A stretch of DNA of 64,000 nucleotides from Acholoe squamosa (lineage: Eukaryota > Annelida > Polychaeta > Phyllodocida > Polynoidae): positions 22,212,061 to 22,276,060 of the forward strand of contig OX439050.1 in the NCBI GenBank assembly GCA_949317995.1. Reading direction: 5' to 3'. The notes beneath the pieces were generated by a model. The model was not told the origin of the DNA and ran no database searches. It worked only from the letters and a program-made list of their open reading frames with translations. A program made the translations under genes and the position numbers. Shown here piece after piece: positions 36,261 through 48,594 of this stretch. Numbering within the stretch: the first letter of the stretch is position 1; each line of letters starts with the position of its first letter.

Positions 36261-38880
36261 AGAGTTAGGTAGCATTTAGAGGCCTGGCAAATAGGCACTC
36301 AATGATTATAGGGCATGCGAAGTTGTTTACGGGCACTAAGTAAAGAGTTAGCTAAATTAAGACTGTCAAGGTGGTAGGGTGCAGGCAAACCACCTGTGGT
36401 ACACACTTACAGAACAGGTCATTTTAGTCAGATGGGGAGGGGGAGTTCTGGGGCATAAGTGGGTGAATGTAAAAGCATATCTAAACTCAGCCTCCCATGA
36501 AAAATATACTGGCATCATTTAACACTGTCTGTGCTGTCTACTTAACCGTGTAAAAGCGCCCAAAATCTCACTGTGCCTTATTCACTGTACTAAATAAATA
36601 CCCAGACATTTGGTTTGGTCTTTACCCCTGGTCCATATCCAAGACAGGTACTTGTGAAATTTTAGTGCTGAGGAGTTATTTTAACACCTCCCCACCCCCA
36701 CTAACCACTGGTACTTATTTGAGACCAGCAATCATTGCTGAGTGTCAAGAATTAATCTTCTCAAAAATGAGCATCAAGATACTCACATGTAAAACTTTTC
36801 TGACTCTCTTTTGTGTCATTTTTGGGGGAAAATATTTGGGGAAATCTGAAATTTACACCAGACTTCCTTCATATTGGATGCATGCCATAGTTCCATCCAT
36901 TGAAAATACACTGTAACAGGTTTATGCCTAGGTCCATCACACCTCATGTATAGAATCACTATGAACTATGTGATATTTAATGGACTATAACTATGTGATA
37001 TTTAATGGACTATTAACACATAAATACCATGTTATGACATGTGTCCGTCGAGAACATATTTGAGTATGATGTGAAAAATGAACGTGACATATCAGATGGA
37101 AATAGAACCACCCCTGTGCCCCCTCACCCCCTGCTGATAATTACTGAACACTCCCAAACACCAACAGGACCAACCAGTTTGGGCTACACTGCCCCACCTC
37201 AGCTGTCATTTCCACCTGGCTCACCTACACACAAGACCTGTCTCCAAAAACTGAGGGTAACAGTGGGTAAGCATAAATTTGCCATTTTTCACCATTTTCT
37301 ATTCATTATGACATGCAAAGGTCACCATTTTCTTGCTGCTCTTTTCATAAGGGCACTTACCATCCTAAATAGGAAATGGCACTAGTATCTCAGTATTACC
37401 AATGGCATTGTACCTTGTTGTGTGCAATATTCATGAATGCTAATTCAAGCACTTTACCAGCATTTGCAATGGTCCATAAAAGAAATCCTAAGTACTTGAC
37501 TGGATCTTTATTTGCAATAATATGTGATATTGTACATCTGAAGGCATGATTGCAAACCTATACATGTAATTGTGTGGCCACTGGCTGTGTTCAGAAATAG
37601 CCCTCCTTATTGCAGCTGCATACTACTACTATACAACTAAGTGTGAGAGGCAGTCAGACCCTTTCCCAATCCAGGTCATAGTGGGCCCACCTTGTGTACT
37701 GATTACCTTACCTCTTATACAGTGTACCCATTCCCAGCCAGCCTAATTTGGGTAACTCACACAAGCACCTAGCAGAAGCTGACTTTACTTGTATGCAGGG
37801 TTGTTGTAGATTGCAACACTCATGGTCAGATTCCCCTTCTGGAGGGTGTTTCACCACATAACATACGGCCCCCATATGTCACATACGGCCCCCCCCCATA
37901 TGTCACATAGGGCCCTTTACCTGTTTCTGTTCAAATTTCCGCATCCTAGAATCATGGATGCGGCCCTCCACATGTGAATGCGGAATTTTACCTGTTTCTG
38001 TTCAAGATGCGGAAATAGAAAATCCCACATACATGCCATATATATCCTTCTCAATGCGGAGGGGTAAAGGGGTACCCTGTATGTTATATATGGGGGGAAA
38101 TATGGTATGTGGGTGTATTTATGTCCATATGTCAGCATTTGGGGGAGGCAGGGGTGGAGGCTGTTGACCCCCCCCCCTCTCCAAACATGTCATTTCCTGG
38201 ACTCTGTAAGTCTCTGTATGTCATCTCCATGTCAATCCCTGACCAGGGCATGTCCCTGTGCATCATCTCCATGTCATTCCCTGATCAGGGAATGTCCCTG
38301 TGTGTCATCTCCATGTCATTCCCTGCTCTGTGTATGTCCCTATGGAGATCTCCACATCATTCCCTGGCCAATTATTGACTCTCCAAAAAATATAAAAAAA
38401 AACATTTAGGAATTTTGATTTTTAGTAGCAAAACTAGGGAGCATGTGTCCCCTCCCTACCCCTTAAAATTTTGCTCGGTTTGGTGCTGAGCACTGCTCTT
38501 TTAGCCCCCCCCCCAGGTATCACACCCCCCCCCCCTTATCTACTCCCCGTATCTTTTTACTAACATATGGCACTTTTCTTTTATAACCTCCAAATATGTC
38601 ACATGACCCCACATGTGTGACGTCATTAAGGGATTTCCCATGGGGTTTCCTGGAATGTAGACTGGTATTTGTACATGTTTATCTTTAATACAGAAAAAAA
38701 AATCCGTATGTGGTATTCAAGATATGGAAATTCCATATAACATACGGACAGGACACGGCCACCTATCTGAAACACTTTTTTAAATAATATTTTCTTTTTC
38801 CACATAAGGGCCGTATCTTATGGCCGTATGTGTATATATCTATAGCTATGTGGTGAAACATCCTCCTGTCCCAGTATATT
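36261..38880. other. Transporter intron 3: assorted repeats
   Basis: No exon is recognised. CTTATTTGAGACCAGC at about 36714 is the unit of the tandem at 59470-59615. ACATACGGCCC words repeat at 37860-37920. A tandem of about 42 bp with three units (CATCTCCATGTCATTCCCTG) lies at about 38219-38365. C-runs lie near 38168, 38503 and 38525. Confidence 0.5.
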
Positions 38881-38889
38881 TATATGTCT

Positions 38890-40705
38890 GTATATGTGTC
38901 CACACTCACATCTATCTATGTACATACATTCCCTTTTATCCACATACACTCACATGCCTCATGTCCACATGCACCCCCTCACACATCCACATCCTCTCTA
39001 TGTCCACATCCCCTCTAAGTGCACACACACCTCCCTCTATATGCACACCCACCTCCCTCTGTGTGCACATCCACCTCCCTCTATGTCCACACCCCCCTCT
39101 CTCTGTGTCCACACTTAACTCCCTATATGTCCACACCCATCTCCCTCTGTGCCCACACACACCTCCCTCTGTGTCCACACCCACCTCCTTCTGTGTCCAC
39201 ACCTGCCCTCCCTCTATCTTCCTACCCATCCCCACTATGTCCACACCCAAAGCTCTCTGTGTCCACACCCAACTCCCTCTGTGTCCACTCTCATGTCCCT
39301 CTATGTTCCGGGCCTCCCTAGCCCACTTAAAAGGGTCTATTTCTCCTCTTTCCTATCCCCTCGGGATGTGTGTGGTGCACATATGCGCGGGCACTGACAC
39401 ATTCCTCTGTGAAATTGTGTAATGTAGTTCTTGCCATGAATATGACCTTAGCTGTCGAAATGGCGTTAAACCTCTATTACTCACTCACTCCCTCTATGTT
39501 CACACCCACCTCCCTCGATGTTCACACCCACCTCCCTCTATGTCCACACCCACCTCCTTCTATGTCCACACCAACTTACCTCTTTGTCCACACTCACTTT
39601 CCTCTTTGTCCACAACCACTGACCTCTTTGTTCACACACACCTCACTCTTTGTACACACCTAACTCCCTCTATGTCAACACCCACCTCCCTCTATGTCCA
39701 CACCCACCTCCTTCTGTGTCCACACCCACTTCCCTCTATGTCCACACCCATCTCCCTCTGTGTCCACTCTCACCTGCCTCTATGTCCACTCCCACCTCCC
39801 TCTGTGTCCACACCCACTTACCTCTTTATCCACACCCCACCTCCCTCTGTGTCAACACCCACCTTCCTCTGTGTCCACACCTACCTCCCTTTGTGTCCAC
39901 TCTCACATCCCTCTATGTTCACACCCACCTCCCTCTATGTTCACACCCACCTCCCTCTATGTCCACACCTACCTCCCTTTGTGTCCACTCTCATCCCCCT
40001 CTATGTCTACATAAACCTCCCTCTTTGTCCACACCCACCTCTTTCTTTGTCCACTCTCACCTCCCTCTATGTCCACACCCACCTCTCTCTGTGTCCACTC
40101 TCACCTCCCTTTATATCCACATAAACCTCCCTCTTTGTCCACACCAACTGCCTTCTGTGTCCACTCTCACCTCTCTCTATGGCCACATACACCTCCCTCT
40201 TTGTCCACACCCATCTCCCTCTTTGTCCACTCTCACCTCCCTCTATGCCCACACTTACATCCCTCTGTGTTCACACCCACCTCCCTCTATGTCCACACTC
40301 ACATCTCTTTGTGTCCACTCTCATCACCCTCTATTTCCACATACACCTCCCTCTCTGTCCACACCCACTGCCCTCTTTGTCCACTCTCCCCTCCCTCTAT
40401 GTCCACACCCATTTCCTTCTGTGTCCACACCCACCTCCCTCTATGTCCACACCCACCTCCCTCTATGTCCACACCCGCCCTCCCTTTGGGTCTACCCAAA
40501 TCCCTCTATGTCCACATCCAAATCCCTCTCTATCCACACCCACCTCCCTCCGTGTCCACACCCACCTCCCTCTATCTTCCTACACATCCCCATTATGTTC
40601 ACAACCACCTCCCTCAGTGTCCACACCCGCCTCCCCCTGTGTCCACTCTCACCTCCCTCTATGTCCACACCCAGCTCCCTCTACGTCCACACCCACCTCC
40701 CTCTG
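38890..40705. repeat. 22-bp minisatellite (CCACCTCCCTCTATGTCCAC)
   Basis: About 1.8 kb of a 22-bp unit, roughly 75 diverged copies, strongly C/T-rich on the + strand. Because 22 is not a multiple of three and the unit has no stop, all three + frames stay open with the same 22-residue period (for example LPLCPHPPP and SVSTPTSLYV). The ORFs of up to 356 codons are artefacts. It is interrupted by a dispersed repeat at 39307-39490. Confidence 0.95.
39307..39490 (+). mobile_element. Dispersed repeat inserted in the minisatellite (copy 3)
   Basis: About 184 bp unlike the minisatellite separates two parts of the same array. It starts GGGCCTCCCTAGCCCACTTA and ends CTATTACTCACTCACT. Its first half matches 20640-20760; its second half matches 35855-35975. 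The interruption of a uniform array gives approximate ends for this short element. Confidence 0.85.
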
Positions 40706-43700
40706 TTTGGTTTGGCATAACCTAGTGAGTAATGGATATACCATTTGTCTTTATAGGTGCATGAAGTTGGACCAATGAAGCCCTGGAGGCAACATCCTAC
40801 TAAGTGGTTCAAGAGGACAGCACATTCTACTCCATATGATTTTTTCAAAATTTTCAAAGGTTCTCTAAAATTCTTATTTGACATGTATGCACATATTTGC
40901 CAATGATTTTTTCTGATATCCCAAGCAGGAAATGAACATTTCTAACACCCTCCAGTGAAAACCCAGCAAAAAATAATTGCTTTTCAGTAACCATGATCAC
41001 TGAATGGTTGATAGTATGGAGAAACAATGAATTTCTACAACATGCTTGGCAAAGTCCTAGATTTTTTTTGGTTTTTGTGGCCCATAGCCTTTAACCATTA
41101 CAGCTATGTAATAATGCTATCCATAGTACTATCAAGCACATCTAACAAACTGTGAACAGGTCAGCTTGACTTGTACACCTGGCCTACAGAACTGGTCATG
41201 TGACCATAGCACTGAGACACACACAGAGGACCTGCCCTCCCCCCACTTGGCCCTTCATAGGATGTGTTACAGTTACTGATTGTTAATATTTATTGGTCTT
41301 TTCGGGCAAACAAACCAATGCATTAAGTTGACCTATGGGTAAGATGACTAGGATGCACTTACCTGAAAACTATACACATATTGCGATTAGATCTTAATCT
41401 CTTGTTGTACATGTTAAATCATGTAATTTACATACCAATCATGGGAGTATTCCATATAGTCATCTAACAATATCCTATCTAATATATTCTAATATATTGA
41501 GGAGCTTCTACTCATGGTGTAGTCACCTAACCATGTGTTGCCAATGTCTGCCTGCAGCTAACCACCCTGTGACATCACAGAGGCCTAACTGTAACACACC
41601 CTAATGGTCACGACTTTGACAGCTCTCATACCCCCTCCTCCACAGTAGGGCCGCACACACCTCTTAACCCTTCAAGGGCCTCTGATGCATTAATGCATCA
41701 TGTCCATTGGACATCATGATGCACCAATGTATGGTCGAAAATCATAGAAGGTTTGCATATGACGAATTTGGAGGTGTTCCAGCCCCTACTCTTCGAATTT
41801 TAGTTTCCCCCTCTATTTTTTTTTGGCTCAAAGTGTCAGGCTGGATGAGATCTTTGTGTTACATATGGGTTTTGATGGTCCCATATGAATATTTTGGGCT
41901 CCAGGGGGGTAAAATGGGCCCAGAATTGTCTGGGCGAAATTGTGTCTGGGCGAATGACATTTAGGGGCCTAAGTTACAAGCCATGTTGGGGGATTCATTT
42001 CCTACAGAAACAATCATCATACCTCCATGAAAATCTCAGGTCCAGACTATTTTGACCTGTAGATTAAGAAAATCATATTATCATAGATGTCAGATGTGTC
42101 CTTGCTATCATAAAAGAAGCATACTTATAAGAATTATTTTTCATGATTCTGGGCACATGTCTGGGCGAATGACATGTGAGGCCCCATATGCACACTTTCT
42201 ATGATTTGTGACCGTATGAAGTGCATATTTGGAGTTCAAAGTGACATGGCATTGGTTAATTGGAGTCTTAGAATGGAAAACAAGCAAGTCATTCCCATAT
42301 TAGGAGCCCAGTCACATAGTATTGTTATATTTGGAGCAGTTACTGCTACAAATACACATGTTGCAGACTGGTAATACCTACACAGCCGTTGTTCTTTTTA
42401 CTGGTGTCTATTTTTACACATCCCAGGTCACTTCAGGTACATACAGAGTGATTGGTGGTTTTGGGTTTTAGGTATTTAACACAAGGCGATCCTGGATGGT
42501 CATTGGTAGGTGTCACACACTGCTATTTTACAGGCTGGGTTTATATGTATACATGTTTATTTTAGTAATTGTTAATGTGGGTTAGAGTTTTAGCACAAGG
42601 TGATCCTGGACAGTCAGCAGTACCGGGGTAGGCATCGCACACTGCTATGTACAGGCTGGTTCTATATTTTAGTGGTTGGTAAGGTGGGATTAGAGTCTGT
42701 GTGCTCTCCAACACTTAATTGGAGCATTATGCCGACCCTTTTGCAGTGTGTGTATCAACTCATATGGTCGTCATGATGCATGAATGTAGCATCATGATGA
42801 CCGATTGGCATGATGCATTAATGCATTAGTGGTCCTTCAAGGGATGTAATGGTTGGTGAGTTAGGATGTAGTGGTTCAGGTTGGTGAGTTGATGCATTTG
42901 ATGCATGGCCATCAAAATTTATATGATGCCAAACTATAGTCCATCCCTGATTACTTGTGACTTGTACATATAATAACTGTAACCTATAGTCCATACTGAA
43001 CACATGTAAACAGATTCATTTCCCTTGGACTATGGGCAGAAGGAGGGGTCAGCTAGTGCTGGAGGAATGGATAGGCTTGTAGCTTACTGCCGGTGGGGGA
43101 CCTATTCATATTTTTGAGATACAGAACCTTTAATATTATATAGGATTATGCAGTAATTTGTCACATTATTCCCCATATTCATATCCAAAAGTTGACAGAT
43201 TTTTTAATAACTTCCTGAGCACTTAGATTATAAGCATATCTTTGTAATGAATGAAGTATCAACATATAGTCCAAGTGGTAACACATTTGACTCTATATCA
43301 AGAGATCTTGGGTTCTATTTTATGCCAGGGAATGTAAGAACATCTGTGAGCCAGCAAGCAGAAATGAGGGTACCTGTTTTAGCCACCAGGGGGCACTACT
43401 ATGGGCTAGAATAGGAAAAATATGCCTAAAACTGCTATAGGCTACTTTTTTTATGGACAATCCAATGATTTTTTATAAAACATTCTATTTTTGGGGGAAA
43501 GGGTCCATATTTGGCATTAAAAAGAATGTTTTTGGGCCAAAATAGGCATTTTTGTTGATTTCTGTTGCCATGGAAACATTTTCATTCTAAATAAGAAAAT
43601 CGATCCCATTTGAAGGAACATTTCATAAGGTCCACTATGGTGTAAACAGAATGAAAATACCATTTCTACATCGAAAGTTATGGGGAAAAGAATGAAAATT

Positions 43701-46689
43701 TATGCTTATTTAGCTAATTAGCATAAATTATGCTAATTACAGATGTATCTCATGACCAATGGGACTTATGACTTATTGACATTCACGAAATGGTCATACC
43801 TACCCATATTTAGCAAGCCATTCCTCCAAAACTAACAGGAGTATCTTCTCATGCAATATATCACTGTAAAGCTAGTGATCTGAATTTTAAAGTTGACTTC
43901 TAGCATGGAGCACCCTTTCTCCTTGCCTCTACACATCTATACAAATATTTTGGGAACATTTTGATTTTCTTTTTTTTAATTTGGCTACCATAAAACATCA
44001 ACATGTTTTCATCATCCAATTGATGTTTCTGGGACAAACCCCCTCTCTATCAAACGGTTTTTACTAACCCTGTTATTAAGCTATACTATAATAGAATGTG
44101 TTTGTCTGAAATATAGACAGATTGCAACCCCTCTTTTCCCTCTCCTGCAAAACTTGAAATATGCAGATACAACCTTGTTGCACTGAGGCAACGACATATG
44201 GATGAAAATCAATATGAAAAGCAAATGCTGTCATTCACTGTTAGTATCAAAGACACACAAAAACAATCTATTATCCAATAATTTGTAATACACTAATGAT
44301 GTTTATTATATAGAAGTCATTCTACCCAATTTACAAATTGATATTCATGTAGTAGATTAATTTGTTATCATTCCATAATAAAACTGATTTAAACTAAAAC
44401 TTTCCCAAAAATATTATTTAGATGACTTGTTTTAAGATAAGTGGAATTTTTATCAGTGGTCTCATGCATTGGTCATTTGAATTTGTGTAGAAAAGTAATT
44501 TTTGTTTAATTTAAATTTATTTTGAATACTTTGCAAATTTTGAGGGGCCCAGATAAACTTCCTTTATAATTGAGGCTGGTGCCCCTTTTCCTATGCCCCT
44601 GATTCATGTTCCACTTGAAATAACTACTACCCACACATTCACTTTAACTCACGGGCATGTACTTTTGTTTTCTTTATGCAGGTAGTCAATTGCAACACAG
44701 GAGCTTGATGAAATCTGCTAGATAGCACATATTAAGAGAGGTACTCCAGAGAAGAGGGCTGGCTGAAAAACAGCACAGTGGTGCCACCCATATGATATTT
44801 TTATTGCTGTCATAGATGTTCTGTCAGAAATAAGATACATTAAGTATGGCTATTTAGGGAAACCAAACTTTGAGAGGCTTGCATTGTTGATAAAAGGAAA
44901 TACAACCCTGGATTCATCATGCCTTTTTTGGTAGATTTGAATAAAAAGATTCAGACATGCAGTCTTGAATTCTAAACAAAAGAAAATGTAGTTACAATAC
45001 CCTGTCTATAAGGTGCACCCCACATTTAAGGCACACCCAGACCTTTCTAATATGATAAAAGGATATGTAAATGTTGTATATTTTATTCTAATCAATGGAT
45101 CTTCAAAATTCAAGAACCAATAGCCATCCCAGTGCTTCCTTCACCCACCTTTACCACTGAATGTGGATGGGGGAATATTGCAGAGATTTTGGGGGAAAAT
45201 TTACTCCCAGAGAGAAAATGTACTCCCAGTTTTGCTGCATCTAGAAGATGCACCAAAGGGCAATTCTTGCATATAAGACATGCCATATACATGGTGTATT
45301 ACAGTAAAATATTGCAAAGGCATTTTATGCTATGTTCCTGCCCTCTGGTGGCCAAGACTAGAACTTCAAATCCTCTATGTAAGAATGTATGGTAGTAATA
45401 GCAGTGTAGATGTAAGGGTAAATGGTTTTCCATGTTAAAAATCAATTATCAAATTGAGATCACACCTTTCAGTGTTATATTGCATAAGAAAATACTCCTG
45501 ATAGTTTGAGAGAAATAGCTTGCTAGATATGAACCCATGAGTATTTATAACTATATCCCAAATCTCAATATGTTCTAGCTCTATTTGGCCTTGAAATACA
45601 TCCATTTATTTCATTATAACTTCTGATGTAAGAATGGTATTTTCTTTCTGCCTTCACCATAGTAAACCATGGAACTTTCCCTCAAATGGGTTCCTTGATT
45701 TTCTTTTGCTCCTTTTTGCTCCCTTGTGCTCCCTTGTGCCAAAATTAGGAAATAAATCTAGCACGGGCTAGGTACCAATCCTGTTTACCTGAGACTATAT
45801 GTGTGATGAAAAACCTGAATATTTTCATTGCGGTGGAGCTTACTCTATTCAATATGCTGATGCTGGCTTTTTTAAGGTAGATGGCTCTAATGCCAATCAT
45901 GTTCTCTGTGCAAGTTTCTGCACATGTGTACTTCTCTATGGCTAGTGAACGACTATACAAAATCATAGCAGGCCCATGAAGCTGAGGTGAACTCTCAACC
46001 TTCTGTGTCTACACCAGGCACACTAACTAGTTAGGCCACAAAGCCAGCTGGCTGTGTGGGGGTTTATGAGCAGTATTTAGCCTGCATGATGTAATTCTAT
46101 TATTTTCAGGAGATTTTCAATGTGGAAAAACGATTCAAAAGTGCATGGGACCACATGATGGTAATATATTTTCTGGGTGCAGAAAGTTGATGAAAATATT
46201 CTGGGAAAGTAAGCCAAAAAATTAGCTACTCTTTAATGAGATTCCATGCAAATTATGGCAAAACACTGTATAACCCTATGGTAGATTCATAGATAAATAT
46301 CTCATAAACTAGCATGGGACCCTATGCTAGTTTATAAGACTGCTTTCTTTGTACTATTAGAATGAGAAAGTAATTACAAACATGGTGAAAATCTGGCGAA
46401 AATTTAGCTACTTTTAGCCTATGGGCGCCATCCACCTTCCCCATTTATTGCCCCCATTCTAGATGTATTTATTACCCAAATAAAGGCTCAAATCAAAATA
46501 TAAGTCAATGTGTCTAGTTTTGTGTGAATCTCTATATTGCTCAGAATCTATCAATCGAAATGATGGCATTTCAAGGCTAGATCTACATCAAAGACAAATA
46601 CAATGAGGAAAGTCTCATCATAGGAATACAAACTATCGATTTCAAATCTTAAATTGAGGTTAGAAGTGGGGGTTATTTGCAAAAGTATT
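40706..46689. other. Transporter intron 3: gene-free, repeat-poor to mixed
   Basis: No exon is recognised. It holds GCATCATGC-family fragments at 41665-41735 and 42705-42845, tRNA-like repeats at about 43268-43330 (+) and 45983-46045 (-), and a degenerate CCGTAATCTCCC-type relative at about 45000-45380 (AAGGTGCACCCC, ATATAAGACATGCC). The words ACACAAGGTGATCCTGGA recur at about 42480 and 42592 in a diverged direct repeat. Confidence 0.45.
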
Positions 46690-46872
46690 TTCAATATTCC
46701 CGTGATATCACGTGAATTTACTGTCATTTCACGTGATCCCGTGATATCACGTGAATTTCTGCTCACAGAATCCCATGAATTCACGTGTAAAATTCACGGG
46801 AATTCACGGGACCGACACCAGTTCAACACGTGATTTTACTGGTGAATTCACCTGAAATTGTTTCAAGGGTCC
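46690..46872 (-). repeat. CACGTGAATT-rich block abutting transporter exon 3
   Basis: CACGTG occurs several times (about 46709, 46729, 46748, 46782 and 46827), mostly within CCCGTGATATCACGTGAATT-like words that are themselves palindromic. On the minus strand it starts GACCCTTGAAACAA directly after the exon's conserved residues. A relative lies at 35280. I infer a small dispersed element that lies against, or replaced, the splice donor. Confidence 0.6.
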
Positions 46873-46880
46873 CATAGGAC

Positions 46881-47757
46881 CTCCAAGTGTGTATCCGGGC
46901 ACAAAGCAGAGCATTACAAACCCAATGGCCACTGCTACTTGTGGCTTGGGGACATGTTCCATAACCAGTATAGCTAGGAATATATTGAAAGGAGTTATCA
47001 AGATTTGGAAGCAGACTGCATATGAATAGAGCATCCAGAGCTGATTCATAAATGGTACAGACAGTGTCAGTATACCATTGATGAGCATCGTTAACATGAC
47101 AACCGTGCCACCATTGGCATTGCTGGCCTGTGACAGGACTCCTGTCAGTATACGGGCAATTGTCAATGTGATACCAAAAGTCATGTATAACCTTACTATG
47201 TCTGTACTAGAATACCCAAGGGAAGAGACATATGTGCCAAAGTGAGTTAGTACTATTGATAGACCAAAAGCATATATCAATGCTAAGACTATGGGACACA
47301 AGAAGGGTATAATCCTAAAAAGTGAGAGAAGCTTCAAAAGCTCATATTGCACACTGCCAAATTGGATTTTTCCTCCAGAGTTTTCACTCCTAAGTAGCTT
47401 TTCTGAGTTTCCCAATACCTCTTCTTTCTTCCAGTGTGGTCCATTTCCATTTAGCACTTCACTCTCTATTTGAGGAGAAATTGTTTTAAATGGCCTGAAA
47501 AGCATGCTAGATAGTAGCATGTGAACATTCATTCCAGCCAATAGGAGAATTGCACCTCTCCATCCATAGACATTTTCCAAATGCTTCAAAATTGGAGGGA
47601 ACATGAAAGATCCTACACCAAAACCAGTCATCGCAAGTCCGCATGCCATCCTTTTGTGCTTGTCAAAGTGTGGGTCGAGAATTGAAAGACTACAGTTCAT
47701 GATCATCCCAAGGCCCAAACCAGCAATTAGGCCAAAGTTGATGTACAGATGGTATAT
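46881..47757 (-). CDS. Monocarboxylate-transporter-like (SLC16), exon 3
   Basis: The main exon of an MFS transporter. It starts after TTAATTCAG (phase 0) and encodes about 292 residues with roughly eight membrane helices. Early on it has HFDKHKRMACGLAMTGFGVG, which resembles the SLC16 signature in helix 5. A charged, hydrophilic loop follows (ESEVLNGNGPHWKKEEVLG), the usual long loop between helices 6 and 7. The 3' end is uncertain. A phase-1 donor G|GTCCTA after 46881 gives correct phase to the last exon, but conserved-looking GGPMG lies just beyond and a repeat begins right there. Without splicing the ORF reads on to a stop at 46804. Confidence 0.85.
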
Positions 47758-47819
47758 CTGAATTAACAAAAATGCTATTAAGAAACAACTGAGTGCATAT
47801 AATATCTTCACTCATCAAA

Positions 47820-47891
47820 TGTGGATCAACACGGTAAAAGGTATGCCCGTGCAACTCCTACTGGGGGTACCTTTTACCGTGTTGATCCACA
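47820..47891. repeat. Perfect 24-bp inverted repeat
   Basis: Arms 47820-47843 and 47868-47891 are exact reverse complements (TGTGGATCAACACGGTAAAA plus GGTA) around a 24-nt loop. It lies about 60 bp upstream of exon 3 in transcript sense. A diverged relative with the words GGTACC and TACCTTTTACC lies at about 59672-59755. Confidence 0.93.
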
Positions 47892-48141
47892 AATAGATAT
47901 CCCAATGAACAGATTAGAACATGTCTGTAGCAGTCCATTGTATTTCTACTCTAAGAGACTGGCTGATTCAGGAAACAACCAACCTTAATCTTACACGGAG
48001 GCAGCCGATATGTCAAATTGACCCTGACCAATAACATAAAAACTTTGGTAAAAGTGTTACTATATATAATTATTATGTAAACCTTCCGATGAAGGGAAGT
48101 GAAAATTGATTGACTCAAGTCAGTTATTTTGGAGAAAAATA

Positions 48142-48144
<3 letters not shown>

Positions 48145-48176
<32 letters not shown>
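48145..48176. repeat. (AT)n microsatellite, left flank of gypsy element
   Basis: TA/AT dinucleotides run directly up to the 5' LTR; the same repeat resumes after the 3' LTR at 57906. The element therefore inserted into an AT microsatellite. The target-site duplication must be of type (AT)n, and its exact length cannot be read. Confidence 0.9.
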
Positions 48177-48179
<3 letters not shown>

Positions 48180-48554
48180 GGCGGAGACGGAGGGGCCGTT
48201 GGCGGAGCCGAAACCATCCTGGTGTGGGGGCGGCGAGGCCAGCGGTCCTGAAGTAACGCGGTTACGTCGGCAATAGTAGTCGGCGGAGGAGATCCTCCAA
48301 CGCTGGCCTGCCGTGGAGCAGGCCGGGGTCGGAGTATCTGCCTATGTATATATAAGGGAGTTGTTACTCCGATCAGTTAGTTCCGGGTTGCAGACAGAGA
48401 AGAGCAGAACTTCGAAGGCTTACCTCCGGGTTAATCTATATACGATACAAGACTTAGATGGTGTGGCGAAGACTGCCAGGAAATAAAAGACACTGAAGTC
48501 AAGCTGTCGGAGTTGTGTAATTCTTTATTAACCATAGAGTCGGAAAACGCTACA
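48177..48554 (+). repeat. 5' LTR
   Basis: 378 bp, beginning TG and ending CA. A TATA box (TATATATAA) lies at 48347-48355 and the polyadenylation signal AATAAA at 48482-48487. A stable hairpin GGCCTGC/GCAGGCC lies at about 48305-48324. Differences from the 3' LTR occur at CTCCAACG (CTCCGACG there), CTTCGAAG (CTTCAAAG) and TGGCGAAG (TGGTGAAG). These signals would drive element transcription from near 48380. Confidence 0.95.
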
Positions 48555-48555
48555 T

Positions 48556-48573
48556 TGGTGACAGCGGTGTTTG
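48556..48573 (+). promoter_or_regulatory. Primer-binding site
   Basis: TGGTGACAGCGGTGTTTG follows the LTR by one base. It starts with TGG, complementary to a tRNA 3' CCA end. Which tRNA primes is not decided. Confidence 0.75.
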
Positions 48574-48594
48574 AAGACTCACGAGAGAAGAAAG

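Noticed and set aside
39019..40778. ORFs of up to 356 codons rich in Pro, Ser, Thr, His and Cys
   Set aside because: All three + frames are open with the same 22-residue period because of the 22-bp minisatellite. The block lies in an intron of the transporter on the opposite strand.
46570..46800. Transporter ORF continuing into an extra C-terminal domain
   Set aside because: The extension after GGPMG is read from a CACGTG-rich repeat and stops at 46804. The genuine last helix is found at 34799-34965.
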